Positions 24,403-33,037 of a stretch of 55,199 nt of DNA are shown one piece after another. Positions within the stretch are counted from its first letter, which is position 1; each line of letters starts with the position of its first letter. A program made the position numbers and the translations under genes. Source of the stretch: Eggerthellaceae bacterium (lineage in GTDB: Bacteria > Actinomycetota > Coriobacteriia > Coriobacteriales > Eggerthellaceae). The stretch lies in the NCBI GenBank assembly GCA_030524475.1, contig JAUNGO010000007.1:1-55199 (forward strand), written 5' to 3'. The notes below the pieces were generated by a model. It saw nothing but the letters and a program-made list of their open reading frames with translations, was not told where the DNA came from and did no database searches.

Positions 24403-25458
24403 GTGACCATAGAGTGGACGCTTTTCCTCTCTGAGCTGACGAGCAACCCTATGGTCGCCGTGGTAACGTTGCTTACCATCGGCGTCATCATCGTCAACGG
24501 CGCAACCGACGCGCCCAACGCCATCGCCACGTCGGTTTCCACACGGGCCATGAAGCCGCGGCACGCCATCGTCATGGCGGCGACGTGCAACTTTCTGGGG
24601 CTTTTGCTCATCTCGCTCGTGTCGTCGGCGGTCGCGCACACCATTTTCTCGATGGTCGACTTCGGGGGCGACGCGCACCAGTCGATCATCGCGCTCATGG
24701 CGGCCATGGTGGCCATCATCGTGTGGGGCGCGGTGGCGTGGTACTTCGGCATCCCCACGTCGCAAAGCCACTCGCTCATCGCGGGGCTCACCGGCGCCGC
24801 CATCGCGCTGCAGGGCGGCTTCGGCGCCATCAACGGGGCCGAGTGGATCAAGGTCATTTACGGCATCCTGCTCTCGACGCTTATGGGCTTTGGTTTGGGC
24901 TGGGTGTTTTACCGCGTTATCGGTCGGGCGTTTGCCCACGTCAACCGCCAAGATGCCAACAAGGCGTTCCGCGCGGCGCAAATCGCGGCGGGCGCGGGCG
25001 TGGCGTTCATGCACGGCGCGCAAGACGGGCAAAAGTTCATGTCGATTTTCATGCTTGCCGTCACGCTGGCGGCGGGCCTCGGCACCGACGCCGCGGGCAT
25101 GCAGCTGCCGCTGTGGCTTATGGTGCTCTGCGCGCTCAACATGGGCCTTGGCACGGCGGTCGGCGGCGAGCGCATCATCAAAAGCGTGGGCGTCGACATG
25201 GTGAAGCTTGACACGCCGCAAGGGTTCGCCGCGAGCCTTTCCACGTTCGTGAGCCTCATGTGCGCCACGTTCGGCGGGCTGCCGGTTTCCACCACCCACA
25301 CCAACACCACGGCCATCATGGGCGTGGGCGCGTCGCGCAACCCCAAAGGCGTCAAGTGGAGCATCGCTGTCGACATGGTGAAAACGTGGGTGCTCACGTT
25401 CCCCGGTTGTGGCATTATGGGATATGCATGCGCGAAGCTGTTCCTGTTCATCCTATAG
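24403..25458 (+). CDS. pit: Low-affinity inorganic phosphate transporter, PiT family
   Basis: A 351-residue membrane protein with about ten transmembrane segments. The duplicated PiT signature is visible: NGATDAPNAIATSVSTRAM (32-50) in the first half, and HGAQDGQKFMSIFML plus FGGLPVSTTHTNTTAIMG in the second. Uptake is of neutral metal-phosphate with protons. The start is GTG 24403 after GAAAGGACATCC. It is followed after 30 bases by the DUF47 gene, the standard partner pair. The upstream 11-base-period repeats suggest phosphate control. Confidence 0.92.
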   Translation: MTIEWTLFLSELTSNPMVAVVTLLTIGVIIVNGATDAPNAIATSVSTRAMKPRHAIVMAATCNFLGLLLISLVSSAVAHTIFSMVDFGGDAHQSIIALMAAMVAIIVWGAVAWYFGIPTSQSHSLIAGLTGAAIALQGGFGAINGAEWIKVIYGILLSTLMGFGLGWVFYRVIGRAFAHVNRQDANKAFRAAQIAAGAGVAFMHGAQDGQKFMSIFMLAVTLAAGLGTDAAGMQLPLWLMVLCALNMGLGTAVGGERIIKSVGVDMVKLDTPQGFAASLSTFVSLMCATFGGLPVSTTHTNTTAIMGVGASRNPKGVKWSIAVDMVKTWVLTFPGCGIMGYACAKLFLFIL

Positions 25459-25488
25459 GGCATCACCGCAAAAAAGGAGACGATCAAA

Positions 25489-26118
25489 ATGGCGAAGAAG
25501 CAGAAGTTCGACTACTTCAAGGCGTACGAGCGCTTGACGGAGTTGGCGGTCGAAGAGGCGGGGATGCTGATCAAGGCGCTCGACGGCTACGAGAACTCGG
25601 AATCGCTCGTCGACGTGCTGCCCGAGGTGCACGCGCTTGAGCACAAAGGCGACAACATCAACCACGACATCTTCTCGAGCGCCGCGGTCGACTTCATGCC
25701 GCCGATCGACCGCGAGGACATCGTGTCGCTTGCGCACGCGCTCGACAACGTGCTCGACTACATCGAGGACGTGGTGGCGCATATGTATATGTACGACATC
25801 CGCACGATGCCCGAGAACGCCCTCAAGTTCGCCGATTTGATCAAGAAGTCGTGCAAGGCGCTCGACAAGGCGATGGGCGAGTTCCACGACTTCAAGAAGT
25901 CGAAGAAGTTCAAGCAGCTCATCGTTGCCATCAACGACTACGAGGAAGAGGCCGACACGCTGTACAGCGAGGCCATGCGCCATTTGCACACGGTCGAGAA
26001 CGAGGACGTGATGCACGTGCTCGTGTGGTCGCGCATCTACGAGCGCATGGAGAAGTGCTGCGACGCCTGCGAGCACGCGGCGGATATCGTGAGCACGATT
26101 TTGCTTAAAAATATGTAG
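25489..26118 (+). CDS. DUF47 family protein (PhoU-related), PiT partner
   Basis: A 209-residue helical protein of the DUF47/PhoU_div family. It shows ALEHKGDNINHDIFS (about 49-63), FMPPIDREDIVSLAHALDNVLDYIEDV (66-92, written here in part) and the C-terminal YERMEKCCDACEHAADIV. These proteins form PhoU-like helical bundles that bind metals and are thought to gate or regulate PiT transport from the cytoplasmic face. ATG 25489 follows AAAAAGGAGACG. The gene is cotranscribed with pit and convergent with the small zinc-ribbon gene. Confidence 0.9.
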   Translation: MAKKQKFDYFKAYERLTELAVEEAGMLIKALDGYENSESLVDVLPEVHALEHKGDNINHDIFSSAAVDFMPPIDREDIVSLAHALDNVLDYIEDVVAHMYMYDIRTMPENALKFADLIKKSCKALDKAMGEFHDFKKSKKFKQLIVAINDYEEEADTLYSEAMRHLHTVENEDVMHVLVWSRIYERMEKCCDACEHAADIVSTILLKNM

Positions 26119-26137
26119 GAGCTGCAATGGCTGCGGG

Positions 26138-26329
26138 CTACGACTGGCGCGCCGCCCTTTTCGCGCGCCAAGCCGCTTGCGCGCTCTCGACGTCCTCGGG
26201 GGTCATGGGCCGTCCGCAGACGGTGCATTTTTTGAAGAACAGGTTGCCCTGCCCGCCGCATGCTGGGCATGTGTAGAACTTCGGTTTGCATTTGTCGCAA
26301 AAGGGCGTGCATGACCAGCAGGTTCCCAT
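26138..26329 (-). CDS. Small zinc-ribbon protein
   Basis: A 63-residue protein with eight cysteines in four CxxC knuckles: CWSC (4-7), CDKC, CPAC and CTVC. They could hold two zinc ions in a double zinc ribbon, followed by a basic C-terminal helix. ATG 26329 is preferred, with AAGGAGAG upstream; the frame extending to 26452 runs through a hairpin and is not coding. It lies just downstream of the second molybdoenzyme pair, on the same strand, but beyond a 13-bp hairpin. A role in maturation or regulation of that system is possible but unsupported. Confidence 0.7.
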   Translation of the reverse strand: MGTCWSCTPFCDKCKPKFYTCPACGGQGNLFFKKCTVCGRPMTPEDVESAQAAWRAKRAARQS

Positions 26330-26389
26330 GCGTCTCTCCTTTCCTTGCGCCTCTTTGGGGGGCTTCGGGCCGTAGTGTTGGCCTTCATG

Positions 26390-26424
26390 CCGGAAAGGCT
26401 GCCCACGTCGAGCAGCCTTTCCGG
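26390..26424. terminator. 13-bp hairpin after the second Fe-S gene
   Basis: CCGGAAAGGCTGC (26390-26402) pairs perfectly with GCAGCCTTTCCGG (26412-26424) around a 9-base loop. It lies about 30 bases beyond the stop of the minus-strand Fe-S gene and before the zinc-ribbon gene, so it probably terminates or attenuates that operon. Confidence 0.65.
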
Positions 26425-26455
26425 GAAAGTACGGCACGCGACTTCGCGTCAAGCC

Positions 26456-26791
26456 TTACGGTAGGAAAATGGTCGCCTTCTTGCCCTTCTCGGCCAGCAT
26501 GGCGGCGCATTCCTCAACCGATCCGAAGTGTAGGCACTTGGCCTGGCACATCTGCACGCAGCTGGGCAGCTTGCCCTCGGCTACGCGGTCGGCGCACAGG
26601 TCGCACAGCTCGGTCGGGTAGGCGATGTAGTCCCAGTGCCAGCTTCCGTCGGCATGCTGGCGCGGGCGATCTTCGAGCAGCTTCATGCCGAAGTCGTCCA
26701 GCGGGATTTTCTTCTCGTTGCGACATGCCACCTCGCAGGAGTGGCAGCCGGTGCAGAACTCGTAGTTCAGGTACAAAGCGTACTGAGTCAT
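26456..26791 (-). CDS. 4Fe-4S electron-transfer subunit, second molybdoenzyme pair
   Basis: A 111-residue ferredoxin-like protein. Cysteine groups: CTGCHSCEVACR (13-24) and CDLCADRVAEGKLPSCVQMC (about 64-83, partial cluster sets). This is a minimal form of the DmsB/HycB-like family. It should transfer electrons for the molybdoenzyme encoded 31 bases upstream on the same strand. No membrane subunit gene is present, so the complex is probably soluble or docks on another protein. Confidence 0.88.
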   Translation of the reverse strand: MTQYALYLNYEFCTGCHSCEVACRNEKKIPLDDFGMKLLEDRPRQHADGSWHWDYIAYPTELCDLCADRVAEGKLPSCVQMCQAKCLHFGSVEECAAMLAEKGKKATIFLP

Positions 26792-26822
26792 GTTCGTTAC
26801 CTCTCTATCCTTGCCCGCGGGG

Positions 26823-29279
26823 TTAGTTGTACTCGGGGGCGTCGGCAGGGCGCCACACTTGGCCGACGGTCTCGGCCGGCTTTTGGCGGCTGGCCTCCAC
26901 GTACACCTCGTCCTCGGACGGCGAGGGGTGCTCGCCCGGGCCGTCGACCTTCTTGACCGAGCAAATCATGCACTTGAAGGTGTCGCCGAAGCCTAGCTTG
27001 CCGTTGACGCTGTTGGGAAGCAGACAGTTGATGTTGGAGCGCCAGTTCCCGAACAGGCTCGGTTCCTCGCCGCTTTCCTCGGGGTAGGACCAGCCGTGCA
27101 TCGCGTGGACGACGCCCTGCTTGATGGTGGGGGTCACGCGTGCGCGTTGGCGGCAGGTGCCGTAGGGCGAGGCCATTTCGACCCAGTCGCCCTCCTCGAT
27201 GCCCAGCTTAGCTGCGTCGGCGGGGTTGATGTCCATCTCGGGCCACGGGGTGATCTGGCGCAGCGAGGGAACCTGCTTGTGCTCAGAGTGGAAGAACTCC
27301 TGCCTGCGCGCGCCGGTGGTCAGCACGAAGGGGTAGTCCTTGAAGAGCTCGGGCGTGGAAACGGGGCTGTACGCGGGTTCCTCGTAGTACGGCACGGGGC
27401 TTTCGCCGAACGCCTCGTAGGTGTAGGAGTACAGCTCGATGCGCCCCGTTTGTGTGGGGAAGCCGGGCTGGTGGTCGGGCCTCAGCTCGCCGGTCTTGTA
27501 CTTGTAGTAGTTTTCCACGTTCGTGTAGCAGACCTTCTCCTTGAGGTCGTCCCAGTCGAGCGCGCCCGATTTGGACTTAAGGTAGTCGGCCTCGGTCTCG
27601 AACTGGCCCCAATACTGCGGAAACATCCGCTTGCCCAAAAGTAGCATGATCTCCATTTCGGACTTGCATTCGCCCACCTGGACGCATTTGCGCTCGGCGC
27701 CGAAGAACGAGATGTTCATGGAGTAGTGAGGCACGACGACGGCGTCGTGCTCGACGGTGGTCGCGAGGGGTAGGAACACGTCGGCGCAGGCCATGATCGT
27801 GGGGTTCATGAACAGGTCGGTCGTGAAGCAGAAGTCGAGCTTGCGCAGGGCGTTGCGCCAGCGTTGCGGCTCGCCCGCGATGGCGGAGCCCACCGGGTTG
27901 GACGACTGGAACATGGCCATGTGCATCTTATAGGGCTTCTCGGTCTCGAGCGCCTTAAGGAACTCGTCGGGCGCGACGGTCCACATGACGGCGCCGATGG
28001 CGGGGTACTTGTCCACGCCGATCTTCTTCGCGTAGCGCTCCTCGGTCATGAGGCCGTACTGGTATGCGTAGGTGATGGCGATCTCCATTTGGTTCGGGTA
28101 GGCCTCGCCTTCCTCGAGGCGGTCGGCGTAGTCGGAGGCGTCGCGGTCGTCGGAAGACGCGCCCACGCTCTCGTCGCGCGCCGCGTTGGCGGCGTGCACG
28201 TCGCCCGCGCCCAGCGTGGTGCCGCCCGGGGCGTCGAGGTCGCCCGTGATCGACATCAGTGCAAGCAGACACTGGCCAAGCTGCACGCCGTTGGGGTTCT
28301 GGTCGACGGCCAGACCCCAGCACAGGCTCGAGGGGTGCGTGGTCGCGTACATGCGGGCGGCGGCGCGAATCTCCTCGGCGTCGACTCCGCAGATCTCGGC
28401 GGCTTTCTCGGCGGTCATGTCCTTGCAGGCGGCGGCCATCTCGTCGAAGCCGTAGGTCCACTTGTCAACGAAATCGTGGTCGTAGAGGTTTTCCTCGACG
28501 ATGGTGTTGATCCAGGCCATCGCCATGGCTGTGTCGGTGCCGGGGCGCAGCTGCAGCACGTACTCGGAGCGCGTGCCGATCCAGGTCATGCGCGGGTCGA
28601 CCATGATGATCTTCGTGCCGAACCTCTGCATCATCTCGACGATGGAGTGCCCGAACAGGCCGTCGGGGTTGGAGCGCAGCGGCTCCTTGCCCCACAGTAC
28701 GATGACGCCCGGGGCGGTGAAGGCCGGGTCGTCGTAGCGCTGTGCGCACTTCTGCGCGTAGTCGATCTCGGGGTAGCCGCCGCCCATCATGAACGCGGTG
28801 ATGGTTGCACGCGGGCCGTAGCACGACCAGCCAGGTTGGGCGTACACGGCGTTCGGCGTTCCGAAGATGCAGTTGGCGTACGTCGAGTAGTAGTCGTTGC
28901 CTTCGCGGCCGGTTCCACCGAAGACGGCGATCGTCTCGGGGCCGTATTTCTCGGAGATTTCCCTGGCGTTGGTCACGATGAGGTCGATGGCCTCGTCCCA
29001 CGAGCAGCGCTCCCACTTGTTGAGGCCGCGGTCCTCTCGCGCGCGCTTCATCGGGTAGATGACGCGGTCCTTGTGATAAATGTACTCGGGCAGGGCCAGG
29101 CAGCGCGTGCACAGCGCGCCGCGGGTGATGGGGTGCTCGGGGTCGCCTTCCACTTTGGTGACCTTGCCGTCCTCGACGTGGACGAGCAGGCCGCATCCCA
29201 CGGGGTGGCACCCCGGGGGCGACCAGGCGCACGTCCTCCAAATCGTCTCGTTTCCGACCTGCGTAACTGCTGCGGTCAT
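26823..29279 (-). CDS. Molybdopterin oxidoreductase, acetylene-hydratase-like clade
   Basis: An 818-residue catalytic subunit of the DMSO-reductase superfamily. N-terminal Fe-S motif: CAWSPPGCHPVGC (17-29), then LCTRC. The cofactor-binding core has VLWGKEPLRSNPDG and a probable Cys metal ligand in QPGWSCYGPR (about 142-151). The C-terminal dinucleotide-binding domain starts near YPFVLTTGARRQEFFHSEHK. No twin-arginine signal is seen, which fits cytoplasmic members such as acetylene hydratase; many Eggerthella catechol or drug dehydroxylases are related but exported. The substrate is unknown. ATG 29279 has GGAGAGGAGA upstream. The divergent LysR gene is the likely regulator. Confidence 0.88.
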   Translation of the reverse strand: MTAAVTQVGNETIWRTCAWSPPGCHPVGCGLLVHVEDGKVTKVEGDPEHPITRGALCTRCLALPEYIYHKDRVIYPMKRAREDRGLNKWERCSWDEAIDLIVTNAREISEKYGPETIAVFGGTGREGNDYYSTYANCIFGTPNAVYAQPGWSCYGPRATITAFMMGGGYPEIDYAQKCAQRYDDPAFTAPGVIVLWGKEPLRSNPDGLFGHSIVEMMQRFGTKIIMVDPRMTWIGTRSEYVLQLRPGTDTAMAMAWINTIVEENLYDHDFVDKWTYGFDEMAAACKDMTAEKAAEICGVDAEEIRAAARMYATTHPSSLCWGLAVDQNPNGVQLGQCLLALMSITGDLDAPGGTTLGAGDVHAANAARDESVGASSDDRDASDYADRLEEGEAYPNQMEIAITYAYQYGLMTEERYAKKIGVDKYPAIGAVMWTVAPDEFLKALETEKPYKMHMAMFQSSNPVGSAIAGEPQRWRNALRKLDFCFTTDLFMNPTIMACADVFLPLATTVEHDAVVVPHYSMNISFFGAERKCVQVGECKSEMEIMLLLGKRMFPQYWGQFETEADYLKSKSGALDWDDLKEKVCYTNVENYYKYKTGELRPDHQPGFPTQTGRIELYSYTYEAFGESPVPYYEEPAYSPVSTPELFKDYPFVLTTGARRQEFFHSEHKQVPSLRQITPWPEMDINPADAAKLGIEEGDWVEMASPYGTCRQRARVTPTIKQGVVHAMHGWSYPEESGEEPSLFGNWRSNINCLLPNSVNGKLGFGDTFKCMICSVKKVDGPGEHPSPSEDEVYVEASRQKPAETVGQVWRPADAPEYN

Positions 29280-29481
29280 AAGGTCTCCTCTCCTCGTTCG
29301 GTGAGTATGGGAAGGTGGCAGCATCTTCCCACTGCCAGTGTGGGGGCAAAACGACGCGTGGGGAAGCCGCTGCGGGATAACGCGGCGTTACCGTTTGGCA
29401 ACGCGCCCGGGGCGTTTCGGGCAAGGCGTACGGGTGGTAAAATCCTATCGAACGAACACTCGGGGGAAGGAAGTGCCGCCT

Positions 29482-30357
29482 ATGGAGATTAACCAGCTGC
29501 GTCATTTGGTTGCGGCGGCGCGCGAGAAGTCGTTTACCAAGGCGGCGGGTCTTTGCTTCACGACGCGGCAAAGCGTTGCGCGCAGCATCAGGGAGCTTGA
29601 GACCGAGCTCGGCTCCCCTTTGTTCGCCAGAGAGGGGAACGCGATGATTCTCACGACGGTTGGCGAAGTGGCTGTTGAGCAGGCCCAGTCGATTCTCGAT
29701 GCCGTCGATTCCCTGAAGGCGCTTTGCGGCAGTCAGACGGCGGCCCCACGCCGTATGCGCATGGCGATGAGCCTGAACTTCCTTTCCGGCGCGCTGACCG
29801 ACGCCGTCTCCCTCGTCGACGAATACGCGGCAACCGACCGAATCCTCGAGTTGAGCGCCAAGGAATGCTACGAGTGCGTTTGTGCGCGCGACGTCGACGC
29901 GGCGATCATCACGGCCATGGAGCGCGATTTCCCGATGTGCTCCTCCATCGATGTTGCCAGCATGACGGCTTACCTTTTAGTGGACGAAGGGTCGCGCCTG
30001 GCGCAATTGCCCAGCTGCTCGGTTGCGGATTTGCGCGAGGTGAGCTTGGTGCTGATGCCCGACCCCGCTTTCCAATACGAGCCGATGTTCAAGTTGCTGA
30101 GCGCCTTCGGCGTCGACGAGTCCAGCGTGAGCATCGTGCCGAGTCAAAGCTCGATGCTGCACATCGTTAAGCGTGTCAAGTCGGCCGGGTGCATCGTGAC
30201 CAACGCGTATTACGGCAACCCGCCGCGCGGCACGGCGGTTGTGCCCATCGTGGACCATCGTTTGTGTTGGCATATCTACATGCTTTACAACGTGAACCCC
30301 GAGACCTACGTTTCAGTCAGCAGCCTTGCCAAGCGTCTGCGTGAGGTGGCGAACTAG
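29482..30357 (+). CDS. LysR-family regulator divergent from the molybdoenzyme operon
   Basis: A 291-residue LysR protein. The HTH is visible at the N-terminus (MEINQLRHLVAAAREKSFTK, FTTRQSVARSIRELE, then GSPLFAREGN). The effector domain is cysteine-rich for this family (ECYECVCARDVDA near 125-137). ATG 29482 follows GGGGGAAGGAAG; the longer frame from 29338 contains promoter sequence. The 202-base gap to the molybdoenzyme start should hold the shared operator. Its inducer may be the enzyme's substrate, as in other Eggerthellaceae systems; that is inference. Confidence 0.87.
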   Translation: MEINQLRHLVAAAREKSFTKAAGLCFTTRQSVARSIRELETELGSPLFAREGNAMILTTVGEVAVEQAQSILDAVDSLKALCGSQTAAPRRMRMAMSLNFLSGALTDAVSLVDEYAATDRILELSAKECYECVCARDVDAAIITAMERDFPMCSSIDVASMTAYLLVDEGSRLAQLPSCSVADLREVSLVLMPDPAFQYEPMFKLLSAFGVDESSVSIVPSQSSMLHIVKRVKSAGCIVTNAYYGNPPRGTAVVPIVDHRLCWHIYMLYNVNPETYVSVSSLAKRLREVAN

Positions 30358-30427
30358 CAAGAAGGGCCGAGGCACCTCGCCTTGCCCCTCGTTTGACCCT
30401 CTGCGCTGGACGAACGACGCCCGCCGT

Positions 30428-31393
30428 CTATTTCGCGTTCTCTACCGCCACGATTTGTGCGCAGGTGGGCTCCCCGGAGAAGTTGAGGTCGTGGGTGATG
30501 GCGCGCGCCTGCTCGTGCGCGAAGCCCGGCGCGTCGAAGGCGAGCAGGTCGGTTGCGGCGCGCGCCTTCGCCTGCTCGAACAGCTCGAAGAAACTTAAGT
30601 GCGACGTTGCGCCCGTATAGGGGTTTTCCCAGGCGGCGTGCTCGCGGTTGTCGAAGCCCGACGTGGTGCGCTCGACGTCGCGGTGGCTCATCGCGCGGTA
30701 GAAGGAATACGGCCGCACGAGCGTTTCGGCGCGCCCGAGCACGTTGTGCTTGAAGCCGCTCGGCGAGTAGAACAGCGCCTGCACGGTGCGAAACGCCCTC
30801 ACGCTGGCCTTGAACGTGTCGGCGGGAACAACCATGCCGTACACTTCGCGCGCCGTGTAGGCGTACATGCTCGAGACCACGTCGAGCACATGCGGCGAGG
30901 CGTTGAGCGTGCATTTCGCCGGGTTGAACGTTTTGATGGTGGCATCGCGGCGGCAGGTGAGCACAAGCTCGTCGAGCTCGCTTTCGATGAGCGCGTGCAC
31001 GTCGGAGCCGTTTTCGCGCGTAAGCCCCTCCACGCCCGCGTCGCACAGCGCGAACTGCTGCGCGAAGATGAAGGGGTGCGCCGTTGAGTCGAGCAGGTAG
31101 TGGCACAAAAAACCGAGCGCATAGGCGCGCGCCGTGGGCTGGTCGGCGTGCGCGATGGTTGCTATCGAGCGCTTGAGCGCCACCAGCAAGTCGGTGGGGT
31201 GCTCGTCGTGCATGATCGATCCCAAGCGGTTCACGCTGGCCAGGCGCGGGTTCGCCACGGCGTAGAACAGCGGGTCGGGGCCCTGGTTGCCCAAAAGGAA
31301 CGCGTCGGCCTCGTCGCGCGAGCCGCCGATGAACTCGTAGAGCGTGCTGTAAACCTCGTGTCCGAACGTGTTGTGCGTGATGATTGCCGGCAT
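30428..31393 (-). CDS. Zinc-dependent phospholipase C-like protein
   Basis: A 321-residue protein of the family related to bacterial zinc-dependent phospholipase C. His/Asp-rich motifs typical of it: MPAIITHNTFGHEVY (N-terminus), FLLGNQGPDPLFYA (33-46), SIMHDEHPTDLL, and GFLCHYLLDSTAHPFIF (about 94-110) with the conserved HxxxD. No signal peptide is present, unlike secreted toxins, so it is likely cytoplasmic and of unknown substrate. ATG 31393 has GGGAG upstream. Divergent from an MFS gene; convergent with the LysR gene. Confidence 0.75.
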   Translation of the reverse strand: MPAIITHNTFGHEVYSTLYEFIGGSRDEADAFLLGNQGPDPLFYAVANPRLASVNRLGSIMHDEHPTDLLVALKRSIATIAHADQPTARAYALGFLCHYLLDSTAHPFIFAQQFALCDAGVEGLTRENGSDVHALIESELDELVLTCRRDATIKTFNPAKCTLNASPHVLDVVSSMYAYTAREVYGMVVPADTFKASVRAFRTVQALFYSPSGFKHNVLGRAETLVRPYSFYRAMSHRDVERTTSGFDNREHAAWENPYTGATSHLSFFELFEQAKARAATDLLAFDAPGFAHEQARAITHDLNFSGEPTCAQIVAVENAK

Positions 31394-31592
31394 GAATGCT
31401 CCCGTCTGACCTTGATTTTACGTGCGTCGCGCTGGTTATCCTATACAATAAGAGCCAGTTTACTTTGACGCTCAAAGAGTCGGCTGCGTTTTCTTTGAAG
31501 GAAACGATAACACCTTGCAACGAATGCGTGGGCAAACGCGGGCGATTCCACAGCAAATTGATGCCAAGGCGGCAAACGGAAGGCGGGCGAGC

Positions 31593-32924
31593 ATGGCGCA
31601 GGAGGCGCAAGACGAGCGCGAGGGGCGCGCGGCGAACGGTTCGGACGCGGATGTGGCGGGCGCAGAGGCGAACGCGCGGCAAGCGCGGAAGAATCGCGTG
31701 AAGATGACCAAGCAAGAGCGCAGCTGGGTGCTCTACGACGTGGGCAACTCGGCGTTCGTGATGCTGTCGACGGCGCTTATCCCGATCTATTTCGCCTCGA
31801 TCGCCGAGCCGGGTTCCTCGGTGGTGGTGGCGTGGGGCTACGCCGAGACGGTGGCCTCGCTCATCTTAGCGCTTTTGATGCCGATTCTCGGTAGCCTGGC
31901 TGACTTGCGCGGCAACAAGAAGAAGTTCCTCGTGGGCTTCATCGGCACGGGCGCGGTGGCGTGCGCGGCGCTCGGCGTGCCGGAGCATGCGCTGGCGTTT
32001 TTGGTGCTGTACGTGGTGTCGTCGGTGATGCTCAACGGCTCGATGGTGTTCTACGACGCGTTTTTGGTCGACGCCACCTGCGAGGAGCGCTTCGATGAGG
32101 TGTCCTCGCAGGGCTACGCCTGGGGCTACATCGGCTCGTGCATCCCGTTCGTGGCGTGCCTGGCGGTGGTGCTCGGCGGCAGTGCGGTGGGCATCGACCA
32201 AATGCTCGGCATGAAGATCGCTTTCGTCATCACGGCGGTGTGGTGGGTGGCGTTCTCGGTGCCGATCGTTCGCGACGTGCACCAGACGCACTACAAGGAG
32301 CGCACGCCCCACCTTATTCGCTCGACGTTTGCGGGGCTTGCGCACACGATACGCGACATCGGGCGCGACAAGCGCATCCTCATGTTCATGCTGGCGTACT
32401 TCTTCTACATCGACGGCGTGCACACCATCATCAAGATGTCCACGAGCTACGGCACCGATTTGGGCATCGACTCGGTGCAGCTGGTGCTGGCGCTTCTGGT
32501 CACGCAGTTCGTGGCGTTCCCCTCGGCCATCGCCTATGGGCGGCTGTCCACGAAGTTCGGCACCAGGCGCATGCTCATGATCGCCATCTTCGCGTACTTC
32601 TGCATTACGCTGTTCGCGGCGTTTTTCCTGGTGAGCGCGCGCGAGTTTTGGGTGCTGGCGGTGTGCGTGGGCATGTTCCAGGGCGGCATCCAGGCGCTTT
32701 CGCGCAGCGAGTTCGGCAAGATCATCCCGAAAGATCGCGCCAACGAGTATTACGGCTTCTTCGACATCTTCGGGAAGTACGCCGCCGTCATGGGCACGTT
32801 TTTGGTGAGCGTGTTCACCCAGATCACGGGCAACTCCAGCTTCGGCGTGCTCTCCGTGGCGGCGCTTTTCGTCGTAGGGTTCGTGCTCATGTGGAAGATG
32901 CCGAGCGAAGGAACGCAAGAGTAG
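31593..32924 (+). CDS. MFS transporter, UMF1/Atg22-like
   Basis: A 443-residue transporter with about twelve transmembrane segments, preceded by a 40-residue charged cytoplasmic tail. Features of the UMF1 family: WVLYDVGNSAFVMLSTALIP near the first helix, LADLRGNKKKF at loop 2-3, FYDAFLVDA and the late GGIQALSRSEFGKIIP. Substrates of this family are poorly known; amino acids are exported by vacuolar relatives. ATG 31593 (GGAAGGCGGG upstream) is chosen over 31515; ATG 31704, just before TKQERSW, is a third possibility. Confidence 0.85.
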   Translation: MAQEAQDEREGRAANGSDADVAGAEANARQARKNRVKMTKQERSWVLYDVGNSAFVMLSTALIPIYFASIAEPGSSVVVAWGYAETVASLILALLMPILGSLADLRGNKKKFLVGFIGTGAVACAALGVPEHALAFLVLYVVSSVMLNGSMVFYDAFLVDATCEERFDEVSSQGYAWGYIGSCIPFVACLAVVLGGSAVGIDQMLGMKIAFVITAVWWVAFSVPIVRDVHQTHYKERTPHLIRSTFAGLAHTIRDIGRDKRILMFMLAYFFYIDGVHTIIKMSTSYGTDLGIDSVQLVLALLVTQFVAFPSAIAYGRLSTKFGTRRMLMIAIFAYFCITLFAAFFLVSAREFWVLAVCVGMFQGGIQALSRSEFGKIIPKDRANEYYGFFDIFGKYAAVMGTFLVSVFTQITGNSSFGVLSVAALFVVGFVLMWKMPSEGTQE

Positions 32925-32960
32925 CGACGGTTGGGCGAGCGCGGGGGACGCAGGCGAACA

Positions 32961-33000
32961 CGTCCTGCCTTCGCTGCTGTTGAGGCGTGAAGGCAGGACG
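32961..33000. terminator. Bidirectional terminator between convergent MFS genes
   Basis: CGTCCTGCCTTC (32961-32972) pairs perfectly with GAAGGCAGGACG (32989-33000) over 12 bases. It lies between the ends of two convergent transporter genes. Confidence 0.65.
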
Positions 33001-33037
33001 CTTCGACCGTGCGACGCTTCGGCTTGTTCGCGCGCGT

